Source of the DNA: Vogesella oryzae
GTDB taxonomy: Bacteria; Pseudomonadota; Gammaproteobacteria; Burkholderiales; Chromobacteriaceae
Assembly (NCBI RefSeq): GCF_902829295.1
Contig: NZ_CADEPL010000014.1
Span: 1-64,000 of the forward strand
DNA length: 64,000 nucleotides
Direction: 5' to 3'
The position numbers were made by a program, and so were the translations under genes. Of the stretch, positions 55,267 through 63,421 are shown one piece after another (position 1 is the first letter of the stretch; each line of letters begins with the position of its first letter). The notes beneath the pieces are model-generated. The model was not told the DNA's origin and did no database searches. It saw only the letters and a program-made list of their open reading frames with translations.

Positions 55267-56022
55267 ATGAAAAACTTAATTTACTTGGTATCATTTACAT
55301 TATTTTTTCCGCATTCAACATTAGCCGAAACAGAGAAAACACGTTACTATCGGCAAGAATGCGAAAAAATCCAGGAGCCTCAAGCATGCCGAGCATACGA
55401 ATATGCAAAGAGCAATGAAAAAAAAGCCGACAATGAGCGCAGTAGAATATTTTCACTTGATAGCGACTATTCTGTCCTGATTGACTCAAAAGAAAACATA
55501 ACAGGAAGACTAGTCTCAACAAAGAGAAAATACACACCAGAGGAGAAAAAATATATAAACATTGCTGACAAAGAATATTCCGAAGATGCTGAACTACAAA
55601 TTAACGAAAACGGAAAACCATATCGATTTGATGTTAGTGGAATACCAAAGAACAAAAACAATAACTTCATAGAAATACTCTTCAGCAACAAAGATTATAT
55701 TTACATGAAATACACAACGGAAAATATTCCTGACAAATACGACCAGACCAGCACCCACTATAGTTTTTATGTATTTGATAAAAAATACAAAACATTGATT
55801 GAGCTATTCTACTTCAGAGGTAACCATCCTGAAAATGGAAATTCCAAAGTTCCAACATTAACCAAAAATGGTAAAAACTACTCATTCAAATGGAGCGGGA
55901 AGTTAGATGGCAGTAGAAAAAACATCTACTACACCTTTGAGGTTCTTCCCAATGAAAAAATGGACTGCAAAATTTCCTGGGATGATTGCGAGGGAATAAA
56001 TATCACTCCTAAAAAACAGTAA
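55267..56022 (+). CDS. Secreted protein, candidate orphan immunity protein
   Basis: A 251-aa protein with signal peptide MKNLIYLVSFTLFFPHSTLA and a TAGGAA ribosome site. Two Cys pairs are present, and the mature part is Lys/Asn/Tyr-rich. I do not recognise the family. It directly follows the tail of a truncated gene, as an immunity gene follows its effector. AT-rich DNA continues to about 56160, where host composition returns. Confidence 0.65.
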   Translation: MKNLIYLVSFTLFFPHSTLAETEKTRYYRQECEKIQEPQACRAYEYAKSNEKKADNERSRIFSLDSDYSVLIDSKENITGRLVSTKRKYTPEEKKYINIADKEYSEDAELQINENGKPYRFDVSGIPKNKNNNFIEILFSNKDYIYMKYTTENIPDKYDQTSTHYSFYVFDKKYKTLIELFYFRGNHPENGNSKVPTLTKNGKNYSFKWSGKLDGSRKNIYYTFEVLPNEKMDCKISWDDCEGINITPKKQ

Positions 56023-56184
56023 AAACCCAGACTGATCTTAATAACTCCCTAGCAGAGTCAACACTAAAACAGCATCCGCAATATAAAACATATTAATCAA
56101 ATAACTTTATCAATTTATCAACCATCTCAAATACTGCGAGTAGCAATCATCCTGAAAATGCGCTAATCCGCACACACAGACCAA

Positions 56185-56214
56185 GTTGGCCGCATCACTG
56201 CGGCCAACCTTTTT
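56185..56214. terminator. Motif hairpin at the end of the vgrG island and ubiT
   Basis: GTTGGCCGCA (56185-56194) pairs with TGCGGCCAAC (56199-56208) with a TCAC loop and is followed on the plus strand by CTTTTT. It marks the return to host-type DNA. Confidence 0.75.
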
Positions 56215-56233
56215 CTGTCTGCCCACCCTAGTC

Positions 56234-56668
56234 CTACACCGCCATGAATCGCGCCAGCGGGGTGTGCTGCCAGTCCACACTGTCGAGCAGGTTTTTCACC
56301 GTCAGCCCCAGCTCGGTGTCGCCTTCGATGCGCAGGCGGCGGTTGAAGAACAGCGTGTCCGGATCTTCCTCGCGCAGCATCAGGCGGGCGAAGTCGGCCA
56401 AATCGGCCGCCAGCAGCAGATCGGGCGGCGTGTCCGCGTGGCTGGCGACAAAGCGGCTGCCGTCACTGGCAAAGTGCAGACTGATACCGGCATCCAGCAC
56501 GCGGATGCAGAACTGGCGCCCGGCCAGCAGGCCGTGATCGACCGGCAGGATGCCGCGGGCGGCCAACAGGTTGAGCATGCGCACCATGCCCCACACCGGC
56601 GGGGTAGCCGGCAGCTTGCCCAGCACGCGCGCCAGCGTGGCCGGTACTTTCAGTTCAGGCACGGGCAT
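56234..56668 (-). CDS. ubiT: UbiT, SCP2-domain accessory factor of anaerobic ubiquinone synthesis
   Basis: A 144-aa SCP2-type lipid-binding protein like E. coli UbiT (YhbT). The C-terminal half with LLLAADLADFARLMLREEDPDTLFFNRRLRIEGDTELGLTVKNLLD is conserved. It is needed with UbiU and UbiV for oxygen-independent ubiquinone synthesis. It overlaps ubiV by 14 bases and ends the ubiU-ubiV-ubiT operon. Confidence 0.9.
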   Translation of the reverse strand: MPVPELKVPATLARVLGKLPATPPVWGMVRMLNLLAARGILPVDHGLLAGRQFCIRVLDAGISLHFASDGSRFVASHADTPPDLLLAADLADFARLMLREEDPDTLFFNRRLRIEGDTELGLTVKNLLDSVDWQHTPLARFMAV

Positions 56669-57575
56669 GGGCGGCCTCCTTCAGAACGATGCCGGCTTCG
56701 CCGTGCCAGTAGCCGTTGACCAGCGGCCCCGGCGCCAGTGCGGACAAATCCGCCACCGGCTGTTCGCCGGCGATGGCAGCGGCAAAGGCCTGTACCACGG
56801 CGGCCAGGTGCTGGTTTTGCGGGCTGATGCGCAACGCCTGCACGCCGCGCGCCGGCAGTTGTGCGATCTCGTCCAGCAAGCTGTGGCAGCCGGCAGACAT
56901 GGTCTGGATGCCGTTGATGGCGAGGAAATCCTGCGATTCGCGCGTCGCCAGCGTCAGGCCGTCCGGATGTTCCAGGCAGCGGAACTGGCAGTCATCCTTG
57001 TTGAGCTGGTAGTGACGCGCGGTGAAGCAGCGCGAGGACAGCGCCAGCGGCAGCCGGCCCCAGGCAAAGACTTCGGTTTCGATGTCCGGGTTGGCCACCG
57101 CAATCAGTCGCACGGTATCGCCCGGCATTTCCACCGGCGGCACCCAGCGTTGCGCCCCCAGGCGACGGTACAGCCGCAGCGTGTCGCTGTTGTAGATGTT
57201 CAGATACGGGCCGGCGACGAACGGCAGGCCGCGTTGCTGTAGCAAATGCACGGCGCCGGCATCGTTGGCCTCGACCAGCGCCGCGCCGTTGTCGATCAGC
57301 TTGCGCAGCCGCTTGAGGTCGGACTCGCTTTCCAGCAACGCCTGAGTGGACAGCACCGCCTGCTTGCCAGTTGCGGCAATGTCGGCGGCCAGCGCGATCC
57401 AGTCCTGGGTACGCAGCTGCTGGCGGCGGGAGCACACCACCTCACCCAGATACAGCCTTTGCAGCGGCCAGCTGCTGGCCTCGGCATAGAAGTTCATCAC
57501 CTGCTCGCGCGGCCAGAAGTACAGCAGCGGCCCCAGCACCAGTTGCAACGGTAGCGACATATCGGTCATTTCCAT
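56655..57575 (-). CDS. ubiV: UbiV, 4Fe-4S protein of anaerobic ubiquinone hydroxylation
   Basis: A 306-aa U32-family protein. The four cluster cysteines known in UbiV are visible: Cys in LGEVVCSRRQ and the set C-x12-C-x3-C in SSRCFTARHYQLNKDDCQFRC. UbiU and UbiV together hydroxylate the ubiquinone ring without O2. The start at 57575 overlaps the ubiU stop. An internal ATG at 57560 gives the more typical N-terminus MSLPLQLVLGPLLYFWP. Confidence 0.93.
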   Translation of the reverse strand: MEMTDMSLPLQLVLGPLLYFWPREQVMNFYAEASSWPLQRLYLGEVVCSRRQQLRTQDWIALAADIAATGKQAVLSTQALLESESDLKRLRKLIDNGAALVEANDAGAVHLLQQRGLPFVAGPYLNIYNSDTLRLYRRLGAQRWVPPVEMPGDTVRLIAVANPDIETEVFAWGRLPLALSSRCFTARHYQLNKDDCQFRCLEHPDGLTLATRESQDFLAINGIQTMSAGCHSLLDEIAQLPARGVQALRISPQNQHLAAVVQAFAAAIAGEQPVADLSALAPGPLVNGYWHGEAGIVLKEAAHARA

Positions 57576-58564
57576 GGTCGGTTATAGGCGCCCAGCGTCA
57601 CTTGCTGGCCCTCGGAAAGCTTGCCCAGCGTGGCCATCGCCAGCGGATCGGCGTATTGCCCGCCCTGCGCCGCCTTGTCCAGTGCCTGGCGCAGCACGCG
57701 GGTCACCTGCGCCACGTAGGCCGGGCTGCGCTGGCGGCCTTCCACCTTGATGGCGGCCACGCCAATGCGCAGCAGCTCCGGCAGCAGCGGCAACACATTG
57801 AGGCTGGTGGGTTCTTCCAGCGCGTAGCCGGTGCTGCCTTCCACCTCGAAGCGGCCCTTGCATAGCGTCGGATAGCCGCTGGGTTCTTCCGGCGCGTAGC
57901 GGTCGATCAGGATGCCGTTCAGCCGCGCGTCCATGCCGTGCGCGCCCTCTTCCCAGCGCACGAAGCGCGCCGGCGAACACACGCCATGGGTATTGGGCGA
58001 CTGGCCGGTGGCGTAGCTGGACAACAGACAGCGCCCTTCCGCCATCACGCACAGGCTGCCAAAACCGAATACTTCGATCTCGACATTGGTGTTAGCAATC
58101 ACCTGCTCCACCTGCGCCAGGGTCAGCACCCGCGGCAGTACCGCGCGCTGCACGCCGAACAGCTGCTGCGCCAGGTTGACGGCCTCGTAGTTGCTGGCAG
58201 AGCCCTGCACCGACAGGTGCAGCCGCAGCTGCGGGTAGCGGCGGCTGGCGTAATCCAGCAGGCCGAAGTCGGCCAGGATCACCGCGTCGACGCCCAGCCC
58301 GGCGGCCTCGTCCACCGCGCGCTGCCAGCGTGCGCTGTCGGCCTGCTGGGCAAAGGTGTTGATCGCCAGCAGCGTCTTGACGCCCTTGGCCCGCGCGTAA
58401 CGGATACCCTCGCTGGCAGTTTTGTCGTCAAAATTCAGCCCGGCAAAATTGCGGGCATTGGTATCGTTCTTCAGGCCGAAGTACACGCAGTCGGCACCAT
58501 TGTCGACCGCGGCCTTGAGCGATGGCAGGCTGCCCGCCGGGCAGACCAGTTCGGGAAGCGGCAT
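57566..58564 (-). CDS. ubiU: UbiU, 4Fe-4S protein of anaerobic ubiquinone hydroxylation
   Basis: A 332-aa U32-family protein from the ATG at 58564 (MPLPELVCPAGSLPSLKAAVD). Cluster cysteines appear with the known spacing: CVMAEGRC (six between), 16 residues to the Cys of HGVCSPARF, then Cys in YPTLCKGRF. It is the first gene of ubiUVT. An FNR-like box lies about 60-70 bases upstream, matching use under low oxygen. Confidence 0.95.
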   Translation of the reverse strand: MPLPELVCPAGSLPSLKAAVDNGADCVYFGLKNDTNARNFAGLNFDDKTASEGIRYARAKGVKTLLAINTFAQQADSARWQRAVDEAAGLGVDAVILADFGLLDYASRRYPQLRLHLSVQGSASNYEAVNLAQQLFGVQRAVLPRVLTLAQVEQVIANTNVEIEVFGFGSLCVMAEGRCLLSSYATGQSPNTHGVCSPARFVRWEEGAHGMDARLNGILIDRYAPEEPSGYPTLCKGRFEVEGSTGYALEEPTSLNVLPLLPELLRIGVAAIKVEGRQRSPAYVAQVTRVLRQALDKAAQGGQYADPLAMATLGKLSEGQQVTLGAYNRPWK

Positions 58565-58622
58565 GCTGAAAGTCCTTGCAAGCAAAACGCAGCGACCTTA
58601 GCCCAGCGGCATCGGGGCGCCA

Positions 58623-58636
58623 TTGCTGCAAATCAA
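58623..58636 (-). promoter_or_regulatory. FNR/ANR-like box upstream of ubiU
   Basis: On the minus strand the site reads TTGATTTGCAGCAA, one mismatch from TTGAT-N4-ATCAA. A weak -10 (TAAGGT at 58595-58600) would place the start of transcription about 41 bases from the box centre, a class II activator arrangement. Confidence 0.6.
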
Positions 58637-58749
58637 GCATTTAGCCGCCGTGTTGCTTGCGGATACATAAAAGGCACACTGGCATCGTTTACCGCAGTGC
58701 AGCATAACGCCTATGATGGGCGGCTGCCCCCACCACTCACCACCACATC

Positions 58750-59667
58750 ATGATCGTTCGCCCCCGTTATCACTGGTTCCGCCTGCTGTTTGTCTGGCGC
58801 GGCTCTGTCGTGCCGCGCATCCTCAGCCGCCTGCTGCTGGTGCTGGCCATTTCCGTCCTGGCCAGCCTGTCGGCGCCGTGGTGGCTAAGTCATCACGCGC
58901 AGTCCTCGCTGAATATCTACATCTTCACCCTGCTGGGGGTGTCACTGGCGATCTTCCTCGGCTTTCGCAATTCGGCCAGTTACGACCGCTTCTGGGAGGC
59001 GCGCAAGCTGTGGGGCGCGTTGCTGATTGCCGGCCGCGAGCTGAGCGGCAAAAGCCTGGCACTGGCCCCGGCCGCGCCGCAGACGCCACGGCTGATCGAC
59101 GGCATCTGCGCTTTCATCTATGCGCTGAAAGGCCATCTGCGCCAGGACGATGTCAGCGCGCACCTGCAGCGCCTGCTGCCGGCCGAGGTGTGCCAGCGGG
59201 TACTGGCGGGTCGCAACCCGCCGGCCTTGATCGCCGCCTGGCTGCAGCAGCTATTGGCGAGCATGCGCAGTGACGGGCATCTCAACGACTGGCAGTGGCA
59301 GGTGCTGGACAAGAATATGGACATCCTGGTGGAGGTACAGGGCGGCTGCGAGCGCATCAGCAATACCCCGATCCCGTTCACCTACCGGGTGCTGCTCAAC
59401 CGCACCGTCACCATCTACTGCATGCTGCTGCCGATCGGGCTGACCACCAGCATCGGTTGGGTAACGCCGCTGATCGCGGTCTTCATCGCCTATACCTTCC
59501 TGGCGCTGGATACGCTGGGCGACGAGCTGGAAGAGCCCTTCGGCAAGGAGGGTAACGACCTGCCGCTGGCGGCGATGAGCCACAATATCGAAGCCTCGCT
59601 GCGCGACATCCAGGGTGTCGCGATGACGGTCTCCGCGCCGGGCAGCGACGGCATCTACCTGCACTGA
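58750..59667 (+). CDS. Bestrophin-family (UPF0187) membrane protein
   Basis: A 305-aa membrane protein. GFRNSASYDRFWEARKLWG, NTPIPFTYRVLLNR and LGDELEEPFGKEGNDLPL are the hallmark segments of bacterial bestrophin homologues, which form pentameric ion channels. Four hydrophobic stretches are present. It is a single gene, convergent with ugpQ across a perfect palindromic terminator. Confidence 0.93.
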   Translation: MIVRPRYHWFRLLFVWRGSVVPRILSRLLLVLAISVLASLSAPWWLSHHAQSSLNIYIFTLLGVSLAIFLGFRNSASYDRFWEARKLWGALLIAGRELSGKSLALAPAAPQTPRLIDGICAFIYALKGHLRQDDVSAHLQRLLPAEVCQRVLAGRNPPALIAAWLQQLLASMRSDGHLNDWQWQVLDKNMDILVEVQGGCERISNTPIPFTYRVLLNRTVTIYCMLLPIGLTTSIGWVTPLIAVFIAYTFLALDTLGDELEEPFGKEGNDLPLAAMSHNIEASLRDIQGVAMTVSAPGSDGIYLH

Positions 59668-59685
59668 ATCGTTGCCGTGGTAATG

Positions 59686-59719
59686 AAAAAAGGTTGGCCG
59701 CATGCGGCCAACCTTTTTT
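59686..59719. terminator. Perfect palindromic terminator made of two GTTGGCCGCA motifs
   Basis: Six A, an 11-base arm ending in the motif, its exact complement and six T run from 59686 to 59719 with no separate loop. It can terminate both the bestrophin gene and the convergent ABC-ugpQ operon. It is the clearest motif pair in the window. Confidence 0.92.
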
Positions 59720-59736
59720 GTTACTGCGCGCCAGGC

Positions 59737-60486
59737 TCAGGGGCGGATCGTGTCCAGCGCATCGGTAAAGATGCCATCGACGCCCCACTGCCGCAGCTCG
59801 GTGGCGCGCGCCGGATCGTTGACGGTGTAAGCCAGTACGCGATAGCCGGCGGCGCGTACCGCCGCCACCCGCTCGGCGGTCAGCAGCAGATGGTCGCTGT
59901 GCAGCGATACCGCCTGCAGTTCGGCCAGGCGTTCGGCCCAGTCGGCCGGCCATTGCTCCTCGATCAGCCAGCCACGCGGCAACTGCGGCGCGACATCACG
60001 TGTCGCCAGCAGCGCTTCCCAGGCAAATGACGACAACAGCGGCGCGGCCGGATGGCCCTGCCACAGCGCGGCGGCCTGGCGCGCAACTTCACGTCCGGTT
60101 TCCTGCTCGCGCCCGGGGCAGGGCTTGATCTCGACATTGGCCAGCAGCCGGTGTGCGCGGCAGTAGGTGGCAATGCTGGCAAAGGTGGGCAGCGGCTCGC
60201 CGGCAAAGCGCGGCGCAAACCAGCTGCCGGCATCCAGCCGCGACAGCGCGGCAATGTCGTGCTGTGCGGCCAACCCCTGGCCATTGCTAGTGCGCTCCAG
60301 CGTGTCGTCATGCAGCAGCACGCAGATACCATCGGCGCTGAGTTTGACGTCGAACTCCACCGCGCCGTAGCCGTATTGCACGGCGGTCGCCATGCCAGCC
60401 AGGGTGTTCTCCGGCGCCAGCCGGCCACCACCGCGATGGGCGAACAAATAGGGATACGGCCACGCCGTCTGCATCGCTTGCGCCAT
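59737..60486 (-). CDS. ugpQ: Cytoplasmic glycerophosphodiester phosphodiesterase
   Basis: A 249-aa enzyme very similar in layout to E. coli UgpQ. Catalytic residues are visible in FAHRGGGRLAPENT, VEFDVKLSADG and LLHDDTLERTSNG, with metal ligands in NVEIKP. It hydrolyses glycerophosphodiesters to glycerol-3-phosphate and an alcohol. There is no signal peptide. One base separates it from the upstream permease stop, so it is part of the ABC transporter operon. Confidence 0.93.
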   Translation of the reverse strand: MAQAMQTAWPYPYLFAHRGGGRLAPENTLAGMATAVQYGYGAVEFDVKLSADGICVLLHDDTLERTSNGQGLAAQHDIAALSRLDAGSWFAPRFAGEPLPTFASIATYCRAHRLLANVEIKPCPGREQETGREVARQAAALWQGHPAAPLLSSFAWEALLATRDVAPQLPRGWLIEEQWPADWAERLAELQAVSLHSDHLLLTAERVAAVRAAGYRVLAYTVNDPARATELRQWGVDGIFTDALDTIRP

Positions 60487-60487
60487 A

Positions 60488-61351
60488 TCAGTTGTCCCCC
60501 GCTTGCTGCGGTTTGCGCAGGTACAGCAACACCACCGCCAGTGCCGAAACCAGCATCAGTGCCAGACTGACGGCGTTGAGCACCGGCGAGGCGCCCTCGC
60601 GCATGCGGCCGTACATCAGGATGGTGAGCGGGTTGTCGCTACCCACCAGCATCAGCGTGGTGTTGAAGTTCTCGAACGACAGCAGGAAGGCCACCGCACC
60701 GCTACCGATGATGGCCGGCTTTAGATACGGCAGGGTAATGGTGCGCAGGATCGCCCAGCGGCTGGCGCCCAGGTTCAACGCGGCCTCTTCCAGCGAGGTA
60801 TCGAAACGCTTGAGCCGTGCGGCGATGGTCAGCGTGGCGATGGTGATGATGTAGGACACCTGCCCCATCACCACCAGCGGCAGACCGGGACGCAGCCATT
60901 CCAGCTCGATCTCCCAGCTATCGTAGAGAAAGTTGGCGATCTGGCTGGCAAACGCGAGGATGGAAATGCCGAGAATCACCCCCGGAATCACCAGCGGCAC
61001 CAGCATCAGCGTGGTGAACAGGCCCTTGCCGCGAAACTCGGCGCGCTCCAGCAGGAAAGCATTGCTGGTGCCCAGCAGCACCGAGATCAGGCTGACCCAG
61101 AACGCCACTTTGCAGCTGTTCCAGATACTGGCCAGCAGCTCGCTATCGAACAGCAAACCGGTACGGCCACCGGCGTTGGCCACAAACCAGTCGAGGGTGA
61201 AGCCCTTCCACGGCGGTGTGGGAAACAGCGAATTGTTGAAGGCAAATACCGCCACCACCGACAGGGGCAGCAAAAGGAACAGGAAGAACGCGGCCAGGTA
61301 CAGGCTGCGGCCACGCAGCAGCCAGCGGTTGTCCGGCAGGCTTGGAATCAT
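60488..61351 (-). CDS. ABC transporter permease (PotC/PotI-like)
   Basis: A 287-aa permease with six helices. The EAA loop reads EAALNLGASRWAILRTITLPYLKPAI. A short hydrophilic N-terminus precedes the first helix. ATG 61351 has AGGAG nearby. It pairs with the other permease in a transporter usually annotated for polyamines. Confidence 0.9.
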   Translation of the reverse strand: MIPSLPDNRWLLRGRSLYLAAFFLFLLLPLSVVAVFAFNNSLFPTPPWKGFTLDWFVANAGGRTGLLFDSELLASIWNSCKVAFWVSLISVLLGTSNAFLLERAEFRGKGLFTTLMLVPLVIPGVILGISILAFASQIANFLYDSWEIELEWLRPGLPLVVMGQVSYIITIATLTIAARLKRFDTSLEEAALNLGASRWAILRTITLPYLKPAIIGSGAVAFLLSFENFNTTLMLVGSDNPLTILMYGRMREGASPVLNAVSLALMLVSALAVVLLYLRKPQQAGDN

Positions 61352-61361
61352 GTCAGGCTCC

Positions 61362-62231
61362 TCAGGTACGACGCATGGAGTCGGCAAAACGCTGGCCGGT
61401 GAGCTTGAGCCCCAGCCATACCAGCAGCGACGACAGCCCCAGCAGCAGGAAGGCAAAGGCCGAGCCTTGCTCCCAGTTGAAGCGGGTAATGAACTGGGTG
61501 TAGATCTGCTCGGTGAACCACATCGAGTTCTTGCCGCCGAGAATTACCGGTGTCAGGTAGTTACCCAGCGTCAGCATGAACACCATGATGCAGCCGGCGG
61601 CAATGCCGGGCGCGGCATGCGGCACCACGATGCGGCGCAGGATGTCCAGCCGGTTGCCGCCCAGGTCATAGGCAGCCTCGATCAGGCTGTCGTCCAGCGT
61701 CTCCAGCGCGTTGATCAGCGGCACCAGCATGAACAGCAGCGAGCTGTACACCAGACCGACCAGGATGGTGGCGTCGTGGTACAGCAGCTCTACCGGCTCG
61801 GCGGTAAACCCCAGCCAGAACAGCAACTGCGGAATCACCCCGCTGCCCCGCAACAGGATCAGCCAGCCCAGCATGCGCACCAGTTCGCTAGCCCAGAATG
61901 GCAGCAGGATGCCGGCCATCAGCATAGCGCGCACCCTGCCTCGCGCCACCTTGGCGATGCTCCACGCCACCGGAAACGCCAGCAGCAGTGCCAGCACGGT
62001 AACAATTACCGACATCAGCGCGGTGCGCACAAAGGTATGCCAGTACAGCGGCTCATCAAAGAAGGTCAGGTACTGCTTGAAGCTGGTGGCAAACTCGCCG
62101 GGGCCGACGCGTTCGCGCAATGACAGCAGGCCGACTTCCACGTGCGGCAACAGGATCAACAGCGCCAGCCACAATACGGCGGGCGCCAGCAACAGGAACA
62201 GGCCAAGGCGGCGCGGGGCCAATACGTTCAT
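61362..62231 (-). CDS. ABC transporter permease (PotB/PotH-like)
   Basis: A 289-aa permease. The EAA loop reads EAAYDLGGNRLDILRRIVVPHAAPGI, and PFWASELVRMLGWLILL is typical of PotB. ATG 62231 has GGGAG upstream. It is spaced five bases after the ATPase gene stop. Confidence 0.9.
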   Translation of the reverse strand: MNVLAPRRLGLFLLLAPAVLWLALLILLPHVEVGLLSLRERVGPGEFATSFKQYLTFFDEPLYWHTFVRTALMSVIVTVLALLLAFPVAWSIAKVARGRVRAMLMAGILLPFWASELVRMLGWLILLRGSGVIPQLLFWLGFTAEPVELLYHDATILVGLVYSSLLFMLVPLINALETLDDSLIEAAYDLGGNRLDILRRIVVPHAAPGIAAGCIMVFMLTLGNYLTPVILGGKNSMWFTEQIYTQFITRFNWEQGSAFAFLLLGLSSLLVWLGLKLTGQRFADSMRRT

Positions 62232-62236
62232 GGCGC

Positions 62237-63331
62237 TCACTCCCGGAAAGCCTTGGCATGTTCGGCGCGGATGCCGAGAAACACGGTCTCGCCCGGTTGC
62301 AGGTCGGCGTGCTGGCCGGTATGCGGCAGCGCCACATGCAGCGGCGTGCCGTAACGGGCATCGCGCACCTGTACCGTGGAGTTGGCGCCATCGAAGTACA
62401 GCGTTTCCACCTGGCATGGCAGTCGGTTATCGAACGCGGCCACATCGGCCTCGCTACGCGACAAGGCGATGGTTTCCGGACGGATGAACAGCACCTGTTT
62501 GCCACTGCTGTCGCCCTGCTGTGCGGCCAACTTCAACGGCAGGCCGCTGGCAGCAGTCCCTTCGCCGGCTGCCGACAGGTTCACTTCCAGCCGGTTGCTG
62601 TTACCGACAAAACCGGCGACAAAGGCACTGGCCGGCTGGTAATACAGTTGTTGCGGCGTACCTACCTGTTCGAAACGGCCCTTGTTCATCACCGCCACCT
62701 GGTCGGACATCACCAGTGCCTCGCTCTGGTCATGGGTGATATAAACGAAGGTGGTGCCGATCTCGTGCTGTAGCTGTTTCAGCTCCAGCTTCATGTGTTC
62801 GCGCAGCTTGAGATCCAGCGCGCCCAGCGGTTCGTCCAGCAGCAGCAAGGTAGGCTCCAGTACCAGGCTGCGGGCAATCGCCACCCGCTGCTTCTGGCCA
62901 CCGGATAACTGGTCGATACGCTTGCCTGCGGTGCCGGGCAGGCCGACGCGCTCCAGCATCGCCTCGCTGCGCCGCTGGATTTCGGCTTTGGCCAGGCCAC
63001 GCCGCGCCAAGCCGTAACCGACGTTGTCCCCCACCGACATCATCGGAAACAGCGCCAGATGCTGGAATACCATGTTCACCGGGCGGCGGTTGGGCGCCAC
63101 GCCGCGCATCGACTGGTTACCGATGACAATATCGCCCTCGTCCGGCGCGATAAAGCCGGCAATCATGCGCAGCAGCGTGGTCTTGCCACAGCCGGACGGG
63201 CCGAGTATGGAAAAGAAGCTGCCCTTGGCTACGTCCAGGCTGAGACGGTCAACGGCAGTAAAGGCGGTATAGTGTTTGCTGACGCCGCGTACCGACAAAT
63301 CGATAGCGTCATGTTGCATCACAGGTGGCAT
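62237..63331 (-). CDS. ABC transporter ATP-binding protein (PotA-like)
   Basis: A 364-aa ATPase. Walker A is GPSGCGKTT, the signature is LSGGQKQR, and Walker B is LLLLDEPLGALD. A C-terminal TOBE-type regulatory domain (from about residue 245) is typical of PotA/FbpC/UgpC proteins. An ATG at 63319 is an alternative start. A rho-independent terminator lies between it and the binding-protein gene. Confidence 0.92.
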   Translation of the reverse strand: MPPVMQHDAIDLSVRGVSKHYTAFTAVDRLSLDVAKGSFFSILGPSGCGKTTLLRMIAGFIAPDEGDIVIGNQSMRGVAPNRRPVNMVFQHLALFPMMSVGDNVGYGLARRGLAKAEIQRRSEAMLERVGLPGTAGKRIDQLSGGQKQRVAIARSLVLEPTLLLLDEPLGALDLKLREHMKLELKQLQHEIGTTFVYITHDQSEALVMSDQVAVMNKGRFEQVGTPQQLYYQPASAFVAGFVGNSNRLEVNLSAAGEGTAASGLPLKLAAQQGDSSGKQVLFIRPETIALSRSEADVAAFDNRLPCQVETLYFDGANSTVQVRDARYGTPLHVALPHTGQHADLQPGETVFLGIRAEHAKAFRE

Positions 63332-63359
63332 GAAAAGCCCCTTCAGGCAGGCGGTGTCG

Positions 63360-63413
63360 AAAAAGGCCGCGAATGCGGCCTGACAGGAATAGCCAGCCAC
63401 TTGCGTGGCTGGC
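63360..63413 (-). terminator. Double hairpin between binding-protein and ATPase genes
   Basis: Reading on the minus strand, a 9-bp hairpin (63392-63413, loop of 4) is followed by GGCCGC/GCGGCC (63365-63380) and five T residues. It probably lowers expression of the ATPase and permeases relative to the binding protein. Confidence 0.8.
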
Positions 63414-63421
63414 AGCAGTGC

